DNA from: Diaporthe sp. PMI_573
Lineage: Eukaryota > Ascomycota > Sordariomycetes > Diaporthales > Diaporthaceae
Reading direction: 5' to 3'
Length of the DNA: 64,000 bases
NCBI GenBank assembly: GCA_021399435.1
Contig: JAJTUP010000119.1
Location: 85,334 to 149,333 of the forward strand
Shown here: in pieces, positions 32,324 through 42,906 of the stretch
Layout: every line of letters begins with the position of its first letter
How positions within the stretch are numbered: the first letter of the stretch is position 1
Translations under genes and position numbers: made by a program
The notes under the pieces: generated by a model
Databases searched by the model: none
Seen by the model: only the letters and a program-made list of their open reading frames with translations
What the model was told of the DNA's origin: nothing

Positions 32324-35300
32324 CTCCCGGGGTACTGTGTTGCCAGTATAGAAGCTAGGGGAGCTTTTGCCATAAACGCAGAAGAATACCCTCTTCGACA
32401 CTCGGTGATACTTGACCCAGCGAGTACGATCTCGATCACGAACAACAACGAGCGTCTGTTCAACACGAGACCAGCCACACACGATGACTACCTGTGGGCC
32501 GGAGACAGACAGCTGCCAGTACTCGCATACGGCACAATGCCGGTCCGCACTGGACCGACCGTCCTACACCTCGAAAACGTTGCCCTCTGCCCGCGACTCC
32601 TCACAACACTCGTCTCTCTCAGACAACTCCGAAGGAAGGGCATCTTCTGGGATAACGAACATGACCCAACAACACTGAAACGACGTGACAGGTCGACCCT
32701 GTGCAAACTCAGGGATATTCACGGCCAATATGTCATCGAGTACCAACCACACGAAATACAAAGTTCCTTCAACACATGGAGGAAGAAACACACTACCTAC
32801 ACCAAAAGGAGACCACTCACAGGCGAAGCCATCCTCTGGCACGGCCGTCTTGGTCACCCAGGCCCCAGCGCGCTTGAACACCTCGTTTCTTCATCTCAGG
32901 GGGTGCGCATCCAGGGACCAACAACAGTCGAATGTGAAGCTTGTGCCTTAGCCAAGATCACGAGGCAAATCCGTCGAGCACCGAGGGAGATCCTCGAACG
33001 AGAAGGCGAAAGGATAGCACTTGACTTTCACGACTATGAACCAGGGATCAACAACTATACGTCGCAACTATTGCTCACCTGCAGAGCATCAGGACTCATC
33101 TGGGATTACTACCTCGAAAGTCGTGATAGCGAAACCCTCCTCACGGTTCTGAAATCATTCCTGGGGATGATGAAGACGCAATACAACACCAAGGTCAAGA
33201 TCATCGAATGTGACGGAGAACTGTTCAGCCGCAGACGAGCCGTCAGAGAATTTCTCGAGTCAAAACATATCAAGATCGAGCCCTCAGCACCCAACACACA
33301 AGCACAAAACGGAGGAGCCGAGCGCTCAGGGGGTGTGATCAAGGAGAAGATGCGTGCAATGCGAACAAGCTCAAAACTCCCACACTCTCTTTGGCCCGAA
33401 ATTGGACGAACAACCGTCTACCTCAACAACCGAACACCAAATTACGGACTGGACTGGAAGACACCCTACTACCAATTTCACTCAGCGATTGCCAAACGCT
33501 TGGGTATCCCACGACCAGATCCAAGACCAGACCAGGCGCACCTTCGCGTTTTTGGCTGCAAGGCCTACGCGATGACCTCAGACGCACAGCTCAAGAAAAG
33601 AAGACGTCAGCGTCTCGAGCCACGTGCATGGATTGGTTACCTTGTTGGATACCGATCATCGAACATCTACCGGATATGGATTCCCTCTACCGGAAAGATT
33701 GTCAATACAAGAGACGTGATCTTTAATGAGCACGAAGTGTTTGATGGGAATTGGGAAGGCTTCAAAGATGAGCTTCTCACCACAGACATCAATCGTCTCG
33801 CGGAGTGGACAAGAAAATACGCCCTCCCAGACAATGACACAATATCGGAACCGGAAGGAGAAGATCTAATTGAAGAAGACTCCCCGGAAGAAACCTCCGA
33901 AGAAACTCAAGGACCTGTTGCCGATAGCATCCAGGAGGCAGACGTAGAGACTGCAGAGGATGATCGCTCCGAGGCGGACCGAGAAAACGGCCCCTACACA
34001 GAAGCCAAATTCACCCTGCTACCTACTCCTCCTCGATCGCCGCCATCAGCCCTGCTCGCACACACAATTCAAACCCAGTCTGACGAAGAAATGCCGTCTA
34101 CTGAAGAAAATCAAAAGACAAGCCCGTGGCAGGCCGCATTCATCGCTGGCACAAAATCTGCCCGGATGGCCAAGTCAGAGGGAAAATACCTGACGAAGGC
34201 ACAAATCGAAAGACGCTTGCGTCAGGGGGTGAAGTTGAAAAGAAACAACCTCCCCGAACCGCCAAGATGGCACAATGACCTGGATAATCATCCACTTGGA
34301 CCAATGTTCAGACAAGCAGAAGCTGACCATCTACAGAGCCATACCGAGATGAGATCATGGACCGAGATCCTCAAGAAAGACAGCCGCGCAGCAAGAAAAC
34401 AAATCCTTGACTGCATGTGGGTGTATGTCTACAAATTCAACAAGCATGGCGTTCTTCAGAAATGCAAAGCAAGACTCGTGGTCCGCGGAGATCAACAAGC
34501 GCGAGGACAAACCCAAGAAACCTACGCAGCCACTCTTGCGGGACGGTCATTCAGAACACTCATCGCCATCGCAAATAAGTTTGATCTCGAGCTGATCCAA
34601 TACGACGTTGTCAATGCGTTCGTGCACGCTCCTATCGATCAAGATATCTTCATGAGAATGCCTCGAGGATACGAGAAGAAGGGCACAATCTTGATGCTGA
34701 ACAAAGCACTCTATGGGCTGCGGATTTCACCACTGCTCTGGCAAAAGGAATTCACAAAGACACTTGCCCAATGTGGATACAAACAAGTCCCACATGAACC
34801 CTGCTGCTACACCAAGAACGGCATCCTGGTCTTCTTCTACGTAGACGATATTATCGTTGCGTATAGAAAGAACCGACAAGATCAAGTCGATGAACTGGCC
34901 CACCAGCTCCAAGAGAAGTATAAAATCAGTGGAGGGGACCGGATTCAATGGTTCCTGGGCATGGAGATCCTCAGAGATCGTCCAAACAGACGGATCTGGC
35001 TGGCTCAGACCGCATACATTGAGAAGATTGCCAAACTGGCTAACAAGAAAAATCTCTCCCACACAGTCCCCATGACAGCCGAAGAGCTGGTGCCTCGAAT
35101 CGACGCCGCCACAGAAGCTGAAGTCCAGGCCTACCAACGAAAGATCGGATCGCTCCTATTCGCCGCCATTTCCACACGACCAGATATTGCATTTGCCACG
35201 TCAAGGCTTGCAAGATTCCTGACAAATCCGAGTCGAAAACACCAAGATGCTGCCGACCGCGTGCTGCTGTACCTCGAACGCACCAAACACCTTGCTCTTT

Positions 35301-35869
35301 GCTTCAAGGACACCGAAGAGTTGGTTGTCGCAAGCGATGCTTCATTCGCAGACAACACCCTCGATCGGAAAAGTTCCCAGGCATTCGCAATGAAACTGTT
35401 TGGAGGCCTGATTGGATGGAGAGCAAACAAGCAAGACACGGTCACTACATCAACAACGGAGGCAGAGCTTCTAGCTCTTGCTCAAGCAGCAAAAGAAACA
35501 CTATTTGTGAGCCGGCTCCTCACAGAACTTTCAGTGGACCTGGACAACAAGCGAATCAAGATCGAATGTGACAACACACAAACAATCAAACTGGTCAACT
35601 CAGAAGTCACAACACTCAAGACCAAATTACGACATGTGGACATACACAATCACTGGCTGCGGCAGGAAACTCAACGAGGAACAATCCAGGTGGAATACAC
35701 ACCTTCAGCAGAAATGATGGCAGATGGGTTGACAAAGGCATTACCGGCTGGAAAGTGGAAAGGATTCCTCCACCAGTTGGGCCTAAAAGATGTGAAAACA
35801 AGACATGGAGAGACAACCCTACGGGAAGACCCCATAAATAACAGACTAAAAGCAGTTGAAGGGGAGTAA
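32324..35869 (+). CDS. Copia pol: protease, integrase, RT, RNase H
   Basis: The frame is open from the codon after the gag TGA (no ATG is needed if made by readthrough; the first GTG is at 32405). Positions counted from 32405: protease region with LDPAST (residues 3-8; the family active site is usually DSG); GAG-pre-integrase HxxxxH/CxxC block (WHGRLGH...CEAC, about 140-180); integrase D-D-E (ALDFHD about 208, ECDGE about 270, GGAE about 304); RVT_2 with WVYVYKFN, QYDVVNAFVHA and FFYVDD (about 810); RNase H with SDASF, TEAE and ECDN (975-1060). No disabling change is visible in the catalytic blocks of integrase, RT and RNase H. Confidence 0.93.
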   Translation, partial: LPGYCVASIEARGAFAINAEEYPLRHSVILDPASTISITNNNERLFNTRPATHDDYLWAGDRQLPVLAYGTMPVRTGPTVLHLENVALCPRLLTTLVSLRQLRRKGIFWDNEHDPTTLKRRDRSTLCKLRDIHGQYVIEYQPHEIQSSFNTWRKKHTTYTKRRPLTGEAILWHGRLGHPGPSALEHLVSSSQGVRIQGPTTVECEACALAKITRQIRRAPREILEREGERIALDFHDYEPGINNYTSQLLLTCRASGLIWDYYLESRDSETLLTVLKSFLGMMKTQYNTKVKIIECDGELFSRRRAVREFLESKHIKIEPSAPNTQAQNGGAERSGGVIKEKMRAMRTSSKLPHSLWPEIGRTTVYLNNRTPNYGLDWKTPYYQFHSAIAKRLGIPRPDPRPDQAHLRVFGCKAYAMTSDAQLKKRRRQRLEPRAWIGYLVGYRSSNIYRIWIPSTGKIVNTRDVIFNEHEVFDGNWEGFKDELLTTDINRLAEWTRKYALPDNDTISEPEGEDLIEEDSPEETSEETQGPVADSIQEADVETAEDDRSEADRENGPYTEAKFTLLPTPPRSPPSALLAHTIQTQSDEEMPSTEENQKTSPWQAAFIAGTKSARMAKSEGKYLTKAQIERRLRQGVKLKRNNLPEPPRWHNDLDNHPLGPMFRQAEADHLQSHTEMRSWTEILKKDSRAARKQILDCMWVYVYKFNKHGVLQKCKARLVVRGDQQARGQTQETYAATLAGRSFRTLIAIANKFDLELIQYDVVNAFVHAPIDQDIFMRMPRGYEKKGTILMLNKALYGLRISPLLWQKEFTKTLAQCGYKQVPHEPCCYTKNGILVFFYVDDIIVAYRKNRQDQVDELAHQLQEKYKISGGDRIQWFLGMEILRDRPNRRIWLAQTAYIEKIAKLANKKNLSHTVPMTAEELVPRIDAATEAEVQAYQRKIGSLLFAAISTRPDIAFATSRLARFLTNPSRKHQDAADRVLLYLERTKHLALCFKDTEELVVASDASFADNTLDRKSSQAFAMKLFGGLIGWRANKQDTVTTSTTEAELLALAQAAKETLFVSRLLTELSVDLDNKRIKIECDNTQTIKLVNSEVTTLKTKLRHVDIHNHWLRQETQRGTIQVEYTPSAEMMADGLTKALPAGKWKGFLHQLGLKDVKTRHGETTLREDPINNRLKAVEGE

Positions 35870-35906
35870 AACGCAGACTCCCAGTACCTGCGAGTCTGAG
35901 GGGGTG

Positions 35907-36101
35907 TGTCAGATGTGACGGGTGCTTTGGGTTAGGTGCCTGAGGCATCAATGGTTGAATCATGACAAAACCAGCCCCCTTACGGGTGGGGTCCCACCAA
36001 AAGAACCAAGACAAGACATCATCACAATACACCCAGTTACCACCCCATCAATTGGACCATAATTACACGTCCCACATACCTAAAAGGGTGATAATCTGAC
36101 A
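35907..36101 (+). repeat. Right LTR of copia element
   Basis: 195 bp, identical to the left LTR in my reading, preceded by the polypurine tract and followed by the GATGT target duplication. It lies about 100 bp upstream of the P450 start codon, so any promoter activity in it would read toward that gene. Confidence 0.93.
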
Positions 36102-36203
36102 GATGTATATATGTTGCTGTCGCGGCGCCAGTAGTGGTGCTCTATTTCTTCGCGGGATCTGAGTAACGTTCTTTTCGCCACAACTTCATTTGACAAAGTG
36201 ACA

Positions 36204-38218
36204 ATGTACAATACCATGAGTATCTTGTACTACGGAATAGTGCTGATAACGCTTCGCTTCATTGCTCCGCAGCTATGGGCTTTGCAGCGTAACTATCGCG
36301 CAGCTCGCGCCACAGGCTTGCCCATCGTCGTCTTCCCGTACGACCCCGACAGCGTTAGTCGCCCTTTTCAAAACCTGCCCTCCATTCAAATCAGAGAAGA
36401 AAATATGGTTGAAAATATATGAAAAAGTAAACCACTAACATCTCCAACCAAGCTCCTCCACATCATCTTCGCAAACCCACTCCGCCCCATCCTGCACGCC
36501 ATCCTCCCAACCTCGCTCTTCGACATCTTCGAACTCACGACGTTTGGCTGGGAGTTCCGCGACAAGGCCGCCACCCACGAGCATCTGGGTCTGAACTTCA
36601 TTATCGTGTCGCCGGGCGTGAACCGGCTCATCTGTGCGGATCCGGCGGTCGGGCAGACGATACTGGCTCGAAGGAAAGACTTTGTGCATCAGGATGTTTC
36701 GTTGCAGGCCATGGGTTTTTTGGGGAAGAATATCATCACGGTGTGTTTGTGATCTGTTACCTTTTGTGCTTCTGGCTTCACTGACGACCCGTTAGAATAA
36801 CCACGATGCCTGGTCGCGTCAACGACGCATCGTCGCGCCAGCCCTCAGCGAACGCATCAGCTCCGACGTCTGGAAAGTCAGCGCAGAACACGCTTCTTCC
36901 CTCGCTAACATCTTACTCTCCTCCGGTCCATCTACGACAGACACGATTCCCGGGTTCCGCGCCATCGCCATCAACGTCCTCACGCGGATCGCCTACGGGC
37001 ACAAGAAACCCTTCGCTCTACCGTCTTCCTCATACGACCCAGAGGCGGAGATTTCCTACGTCGATGGGATTTGCATTGCCGTAGAGTTCCTCGTCGTGGC
37101 TGCTTTTCTCCCAGGGCGCCTGCTCAGGCTGCCCATCATGCCGCGATCGGTACAGACGCTGGGTGTCGCGCTGGAACGACTTCCTGAATTGACGAAGAAC
37201 ATGCTTCGCCGTGAGCGCGAGAGTCCCGTTGATCTCACTGACTCCCCGCAAGACGCGGATTCTGGCCCAACTCAAGCCCCTGAGACCATTCTAAAGACAT
37301 TCGTTCGCTTGTCGGATCAGTCGAAAGAACAGGCGGACAGTGGGGATACTACGGCTGGAAAGTCGTTTCTCACCGAAGAAGAGATTGCGGGGAATCTCTT
37401 CATCTTCACCGCTGCTGGGTTTGATACGACTGCGAATACCATGGGTTACGCTGTCACGATTCTCGCTGCATACCCACAATGGCAAGCTTGGGTTCAGGAA
37501 GAGATCGATAGTGTGATGGGGAGTCCCTCAACCGGCGGTGAAGACGAACCGGCGCTGCCGGACTATACGACGACGTTTCCGAGGTTGATACGATGTCTGG
37601 CTGTCATGGTATGCTCAATTCTTTCTTTCAAATCATACGAAGTCGAGACAAATTTATCGTGACTCAGCGAGTTGCAAAGCAAGTGTACGCTGACATTCTC
37701 TCCTTTAGTTCGAGACTTTACGCCTTTTCCCGCCTGTCATCGCCGTCACACGCACCGCCACAACGAACCAGCACTTCCCGTCCGGAAACGCGCCAGAAAA
37801 ATCATTCGTGCTACAAGGACCTAGTTCCGCTCATGTGAACATCATGGCGCTTCATACTTCTTCATCCACCTGGGGCGCCGACGCGTTGGAATTCAACCCT
37901 GCGCGGTGGTTGCAAGCTGCAGATGGAAAAGTGGGAGCGGAAGAGTTGGTCACTCCTTCTCTGGGCGTGTTTATCCCTTGGTCTAGCGGTCCGAGGACTT
38001 GTCCTGGTCAGAAGATGTCGCAGGTGGAGTTCGTATCTGTTTTTGCGACTTTGTTTGGGCGGTGTGGTGTCGAGCCGGTTCCTGGGGGTGGAGAGAGCAT
38101 GCAGCAAGCGAGGCAGAAATTACTGGACTTGACGCATGATAGCGAGCCGATTTTGACGTTGCAGATAAACAGGCCGAAGGATGTACACTTAAAGTGGGTA
38201 AAGCGAGGTTCTGTGTAG
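36204..38218 (+). CDS. Cytochrome P450 monooxygenase, 586 aa
   Basis: Four exons (36204-36353, 36453-36740, 36796-37608, 37709-38218) sum to 1761 nt in frame; the first intron donor (GTTAGT) is the least certain. The product starts with a membrane-anchor-like hydrophobic segment, has the C-helix WxxxR (WSRQR), I-helix AGFDTTANT, K-helix ExxR in FETLRLFPPV, and heme-binding PWSSGPRTCPGQ with the Cys ligand. All hallmark residues are present, so the protein should be a functional ER-bound monooxygenase. Substrate and family number cannot be read from the sequence. Its upstream region is split by the copia insertion, so native regulation is probably lost or replaced. Confidence 0.9.
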
Positions 38219-38530
38219 TGTGTGAGGTCACATGTGGCGGACGAGCGGTGTCTTGTATGCTGACGAATGTTATTGTGAATGCTCGGTCATGTCTAACAAG
38301 AGGGATCTAGACAAGTTAGAGGTATTCGCGGTGAATGAGCAAGAGCTATCCATCGTTTGTGGTGTCAACATTGAATCTCGTTGGTCGATTGGTACATGGG
38401 AACGAAGAACCTCTGAAGGAGCTTGTGGGCGTTGTACATATAATTATGGAGTAATATTGCTTAAGCTGACGCGACACATCATCTGAGTACCTTATTCACC
38501 AAGCTGATGTGTACAGATAGATAATTGATG
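38219..38530. other. 3' flank of P450 gene
   Basis: Presumed 3' untranslated and intergenic sequence. No gene or repeat recognised. Confidence 0.4.
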
Positions 38531-39315
38531 CGAGGTGCGAGATAACCGAGGTGATGGCTGGGAGGCGCACTGCGCGCGAGCGCGACCATCACCGTATATG
38601 AAGCGGTGGTGGTGTGAAGATCTGACGGCGCTGCGGAAGTCGTACACGTACTGGAGGAACCGGGCGCGCACGATGCGGCGGGAGGGGCGAGAGGACGCAG
38701 AGCTTCACAGCACGGCGATGCGGCGAAGAGGCTCTTCTACCGGACCATTCGGCGGCACCGGAAGCAGCACTGGGAGGAGTTAGACAACGCTGACAACATA
38801 TGGAAGGCGGCCAAGTATCTGGACAAGAAGGCGACGGCCTCGTTCGCGTGAGTGCCCCCGATCATGAAGGCGGGAACGGAAGACGAATTTGTCACGGAGA
38901 ACCAGAACATCGCGGATGAGCTGCTGCGGGCGTTCTTCCCGCCCCCGCCGTCGTGCGAGCCGGAAGACGCGCAGAGCGGATACAGCCAGCTGCCGTGGGA
39001 GCCGATTGCGAAGGACGAAGTCAAGAATGCGGTGTTCAGAGCGAGCCCTGACAAGGCGCCGGGAAGGGATGGCCTCCCGGCGCGGGTATGGAGAGAGCTC
39101 TGGCCCGTGCTCGGGGACGAAATCACGCAGCTCTTCGCTCGGTCGCTCGAGACGGGAAAGGTGCCGCGCGAATGGAAGATTGCAAAGATCGTACCGCTGC
39201 AGAAGCCAGATAAAGGAGACTACACGATCGCGAACCACTACCGGCCCATCTCGCTCCTTCCGAAGCTGGGCAAGGCGCTGGAGTCGCTGGTGGCCGAGAG
39301 GATTGCATATCTAGT
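38531..39315 (+). pseudogene. Tad-like LINE fragment
   Basis: Reads as the linker and N-terminal RT part of a non-LTR retrotransposon ORF2: NIWKAAKYLDKKA, KAPGRDGLPARVWRELWP, REWKIAKIVPLQKPDKGDY and NHYRPISLLPKLGKALE (RT blocks 0-2). A frameshift near 38720 and a TGA near 38851 interrupt it. It ends shortly after block 2, before the catalytic FxDD. Endonuclease, RNase H and poly-A tail are missing. GC content is higher than in the surrounding DNA. Confidence 0.8.
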
Positions 39316-41019
39316 ACAGTTGGTATGCGAAAGGTCGGATGTCGCGATCGGCCCCTCTTATTTCGACTTCGAGCGAACAATCGGCAGAACCGAAGGCTGG
39401 AAGGTCAAATACCTCCTACTTTTTAGAACGCCATCATGGGCCGTCCTGCTGTTGCTCAGGCAAAGAACTAATAAGGAGCTAGAGTTTGAAAGGATTGGGG
39501 TTGCTGATACTGACACTACGGACATTATATTGCTGGATGAGCCTTGGCTTTCGCACCATTGCCTTTCAACGTCCATTACCCTGATCTGAGCTTGCCGGTG
39601 AACGGGAAAGGAATTAATCTCTTGGGAAGGGCGATGTGAAGAGAGATTAAGGCTCGCAAGTTGCCTCTCATGCCAGCCCATAGTAATGGTGAATCTAGGC
39701 TCCGGCCCATCGGTCTAGAGCTGGTAATCATTTGTCGAACAGGTGACGAAGCGTAGCCACGAGACCGGCCGTGTAAGACCTCTCAAATCCTAGCTAATAT
39801 TAAGGAGAGCAGGGCGTGTCGATAGGAAAGCCTCGCCGTGGGGATTAGCGCCTCTTCCATGCGGTGGATTCGGGTGACCCTATAGCTCTCTTCCTTGTGA
39901 CCAATTCCTCGTCCACCGTGCCCGCTGCAGCCCTCGTGTCCTCCAAAGGCAATTTGCCTTTTGTAATGGCCTTAGTCGCTTTCATTGCTTTACTCAGTCC
40001 TTCCTCTTCTTTCTTTAATTGGACCATTACAGGAATCATTGGGCGAGCGTTCATGGCCGAAACTGCTGAAGCGATCGGGTAAAGCGTAAAGTTGTGCCTG
40101 AATTTACTGATGTCATTTTCAATCTGTACCTGCATGTGCCTAGTTGCCGCACTGAACTAGCGGGGTAGTGCAAGTACGTAGTACCTCCTGGAATCTTGCA
40201 CGGCGCCCAGCACAAGGAGAAATTGGTGGGTGGATGGCCCTACCCATCTCTCCATCTCTGCCAACCCACGTCGCGGCCGTAAAGCTAACTCCTCCTGTTA
40301 CTTGGATTCAGCATCCAGGGTCTGAGATCTTAGATTGGAAGTAACTTTATAACCCTTGCGGCCCCGACCGCCCCCGCCATCTCCACCCTAAAGATGGTCG
40401 AGTCTCGGCAACGGTGTTGTGACGTCAGAGGCTGAAACCAAATTCTCGAAGCTACACTAGAACCGTTGCTTCGCCTTCACGAGAGCCGCTAGCCACACCC
40501 AAATGCCACTGGAGGAACCAGCGGCCTAGGAGGAGGTCTCATCCTCACAGTCGCAGCGTCCAGCCTCTGGCCCCCAAATTATTTTAAGCGCAGAGCCTTG
40601 CAGTCCGTTTCGGCTACAATCGATCCGGAGATATTCTTAGTTTGTTATTTTTAGACTGGCCCCATAATCCGATTTCAGAGATAGGATTCCGTGGATTAGA
40701 TTTCGGATCTTAGATCCGAGATCTGAGAAGTCGGCGGGGTGTTGTCCTGCTCTGTTGCCGCTTTGCCGGCCGTTGACGATTCCGCCGCACGTGTCTTTCG
40801 CACCATGACTATCATTTAACCAGAAAAGTTCATCCCATGGTCTTGATTGGATACCACGACTCGTGGGATTTGCCGAGACAAAGCGCTGTCACCGACACCC
40901 CACGTCCTGCTGTCTGAGGTATTTTCGTGGCACCGAGTCTAAGATGAAGCTCGATCAAAGTACAAATCATTGCACTCTTTGTGAGGAAAACTAACGACCC
41001 CGTGGACGACCCCATGTGA
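39316..41019. other. Long gap with a weak small ORF
   Basis: No gene recognised. The frame of the LINE continues to 39589 but without similarity to RT. A minus-strand frame (40135-39845, 96 codons, Lys/Glu/Ala-rich) is complete but has no domain and may be chance. A GATCT-rich palindromic patch lies at 40700-40725. Confidence 0.35.
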
Positions 41020-41300
41020 ATGAGGCACGGGAACGAGGCACGGGAATGAGGCACGGGAATGAGACGCGGGAATGAGAACGGGAACGGGAATGAGTGGATA
41101 ACGGGAATGAGTGGATAACGGGAATGAGTGGATAACGGGAATGAGTGGATAACGGGAATGAGTGGATGACGGGAATGAAGTGAGCCTGGCGGGAACGAGT
41201 GCTGGGCGGGAACGAGAGCTGGGCGGGAACGAGAGCTGGGCGGGAACGAGAGCTGGGCGGGAACGAGAGCTGGGCGGGAACGAGAGCTGGGCGGGAATGA
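41020..41300. repeat. Minisatellite, 17-bp period, two unit types
   Basis: After irregular short GAGGCACGGGAA units, about five tandem copies of GAGTGGATAACGGGAAT are followed by about six copies of GAGCTGGGCGGGAACGA. Both units are 17 bp and share the core CGGGAAYGA, so the array grew from one ancestral unit that later split in two. Seventeen is not a multiple of three, so all frames stay open; the long minus-strand frame across it (41665-40991) is an artefact of the array. It lies just upstream of the orphan gene at 41448. Confidence 0.9.
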
Positions 41301-41447
41301 AACCTGGGGACCAAGCCAAGTGGTGGAAACGAGCTTACCTCAGCAGGCTTGTTGAGGGGCACGAACAGATCTTTGAAGTTCGAGTACGCTTCTAGGTTCT
41401 GAGAACTCAGAAAATATAGCGTGGCTGTGCCTTTCTCCAGTATAAAA

Positions 41448-42477
41448 ATGCGAAACCTCTGCATTGGATCGTGCCAGATCCGTGGCATGGCTCTCGAGTA
41501 CGTTTCGGACGAGCCGCCTGCAAGAAAGAATCGTACCGTTTGCATTGATAAGCTTGCGGAGATGTTCAAAGCAATGACTTGGGAAGACAATGAAGATAAA
41601 GGAGATGTAGATATGACGACGCCCATGGACTTAGATTGCGCAGTCGAACTGCCCAATGTGGGCAATCCCTACAAACCACAAGTTTGCGAGCAGCCGAACA
41701 TACTTGGTTATCTTTCGAACACATCCAAGATTAGTAGGCTCGCACAACAGCTGATTAAGCATGACGCCGAGACATTTTTTGCCGAAAACATGGAAGGATT
41801 TTACGAATTTTGGTTGCGGTTGTTGGTCCAGACGACCTTTCCACCGAATATCAGGTTCACCGACCGACGCGTACTAGATGCCTTCAGGGCTGTCGACAGT
41901 ATCATCACAAGCAGAGACAATGCATACCCATTGTCCAGACTTGCGTATGTTAGATTGGCTAACATGACTGTTTCTCTTAAGGAGATTATTGCCAACAACC
42001 GACGAAATGTCCTCAAGAATAACCGCCGCGATGCCAGCGTTGCCATCGACATATACGTTAATGCCCAAGACATTATGCCGGGCTCAAACGAATCAGACTT
42101 ACAAGAGTTGAGGAAGAACTTGAATAAACGGATAGATCTAAGCAATCATTGGGCTGACCTTGGAGGCGATGCGCCCCTCTTGTTGCTGACGTATTCCGAC
42201 AAAGCTGAAGGGATCATGTAAGTTGTCCTTTTCAGGGTTTGGGGCTCCTCATCTAACATTATGGTTCAGGGCGAATCACTCGATACTAAGGGAGTCGCTA
42301 AAAGCTCTTAGCAATGAGATGTTACAAATCTATCCCGCAGAATTAGTTCGGACCTCAATTCACCTCGGTGCAGCTGCGAAGCGAGCAATTATGTTGGGCA
42401 CAACTTACTACGACATGAGCATAATACGAGACGCCGAGCGAAGGCTGAAGGAGTCAGCTGCACGAAGGGGGATATGA
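41448..42477 (+). CDS. Two-exon orphan protein, 325 aa
   Basis: ATG at 41448, exon 1 to 42217, a 52-bp intron (42218-42269; GTAAGT, branch CTAAC, CAG) and exon 2 to 42477, 978 nt in total. The frame is open further upstream to about 41401 without an ATG, so the 5' end may be longer or truncated. The protein is soluble-looking, mixed alpha-helical, with an acidic patch near residue 45-60 (WEDNEDKGDVD) and no signal peptide. I know no domain in it. The clean intron and codon-like composition argue that it is a real gene. Confidence 0.6.
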
Positions 42478-42906
42478 ATGGAGCAGAAACTACGCATATT
42501 TCTGCCTAGCGGTCGGCAAAGGTAACGAAGAAGAGCGTAATGGAGCGAGTGAGCGATCGAGCGATCGAGCGAAGCAAGAGCTCGGTCAAGGGAACGAAGG
42601 AAGAGCACGAGGGAACCGACCGTCGAGCGAAGCGAGCAGTCGGCAAAGGGATCGACGAAAGAAGGAAGAACGATCGGGAAGACGAGAGCCACTTCCAACA
42701 CCAACCCCGTTACCCTCGAACATGAAGAGTCGACGTTGAAGGAGGGAGGTGGGAGACATACACCGGGGTTGCCATTTATTCATGTACGATAGAAGTGCTC
42801 AATAGCCTATTGCGGATCTAGTACAGTACAGTACTGTATGTTAACGTCAACTATTGCTCTTTCGCGTGACTGCCTCTTGTAGAGGTGTGTTCCCTTGGAC
42901 GGTGGG
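42478..42906. other. Simple-repeat-rich gap
   Basis: Contains GAGCGATCGAGCGATCGAGCGAAG near 42550 and a second looser GAGCGAAGCGAGC patch near 42634, plus a GTACAGTACAGTACTGTA palindrome near 42822-42839. No gene. Confidence 0.5.

Larger units (their letters stand above)
30862..36101 (+). mobile_element. Complete Ty1/copia LTR retrotransposon
   Basis: Two 195-bp LTRs (30862-31056 and 35907-36101) that I read as identical enclose gag and pol. The 5-bp duplication GATGT occurs on both sides (30857-30861 and 36102-36106). The LTRs begin TGTCAGAT and end ATCTGACA, an 8-bp inverted pair. A purine-rich tract GAGGGGGTG directly precedes the right LTR. Domain order integrase before reverse transcriptase defines the copia group. 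Identical LTRs and an intact pol point to recent insertion. The site is the upstream region of the P450 gene at 36204. Confidence 0.95.

Noticed and set aside
40991..41665. Repetitive Ser/Pro/His protein on the minus strand
   Set aside because: It is the translation of the 17-bp minisatellite plus the antisense of the orphan gene; the period is not a multiple of three, so every frame is open.
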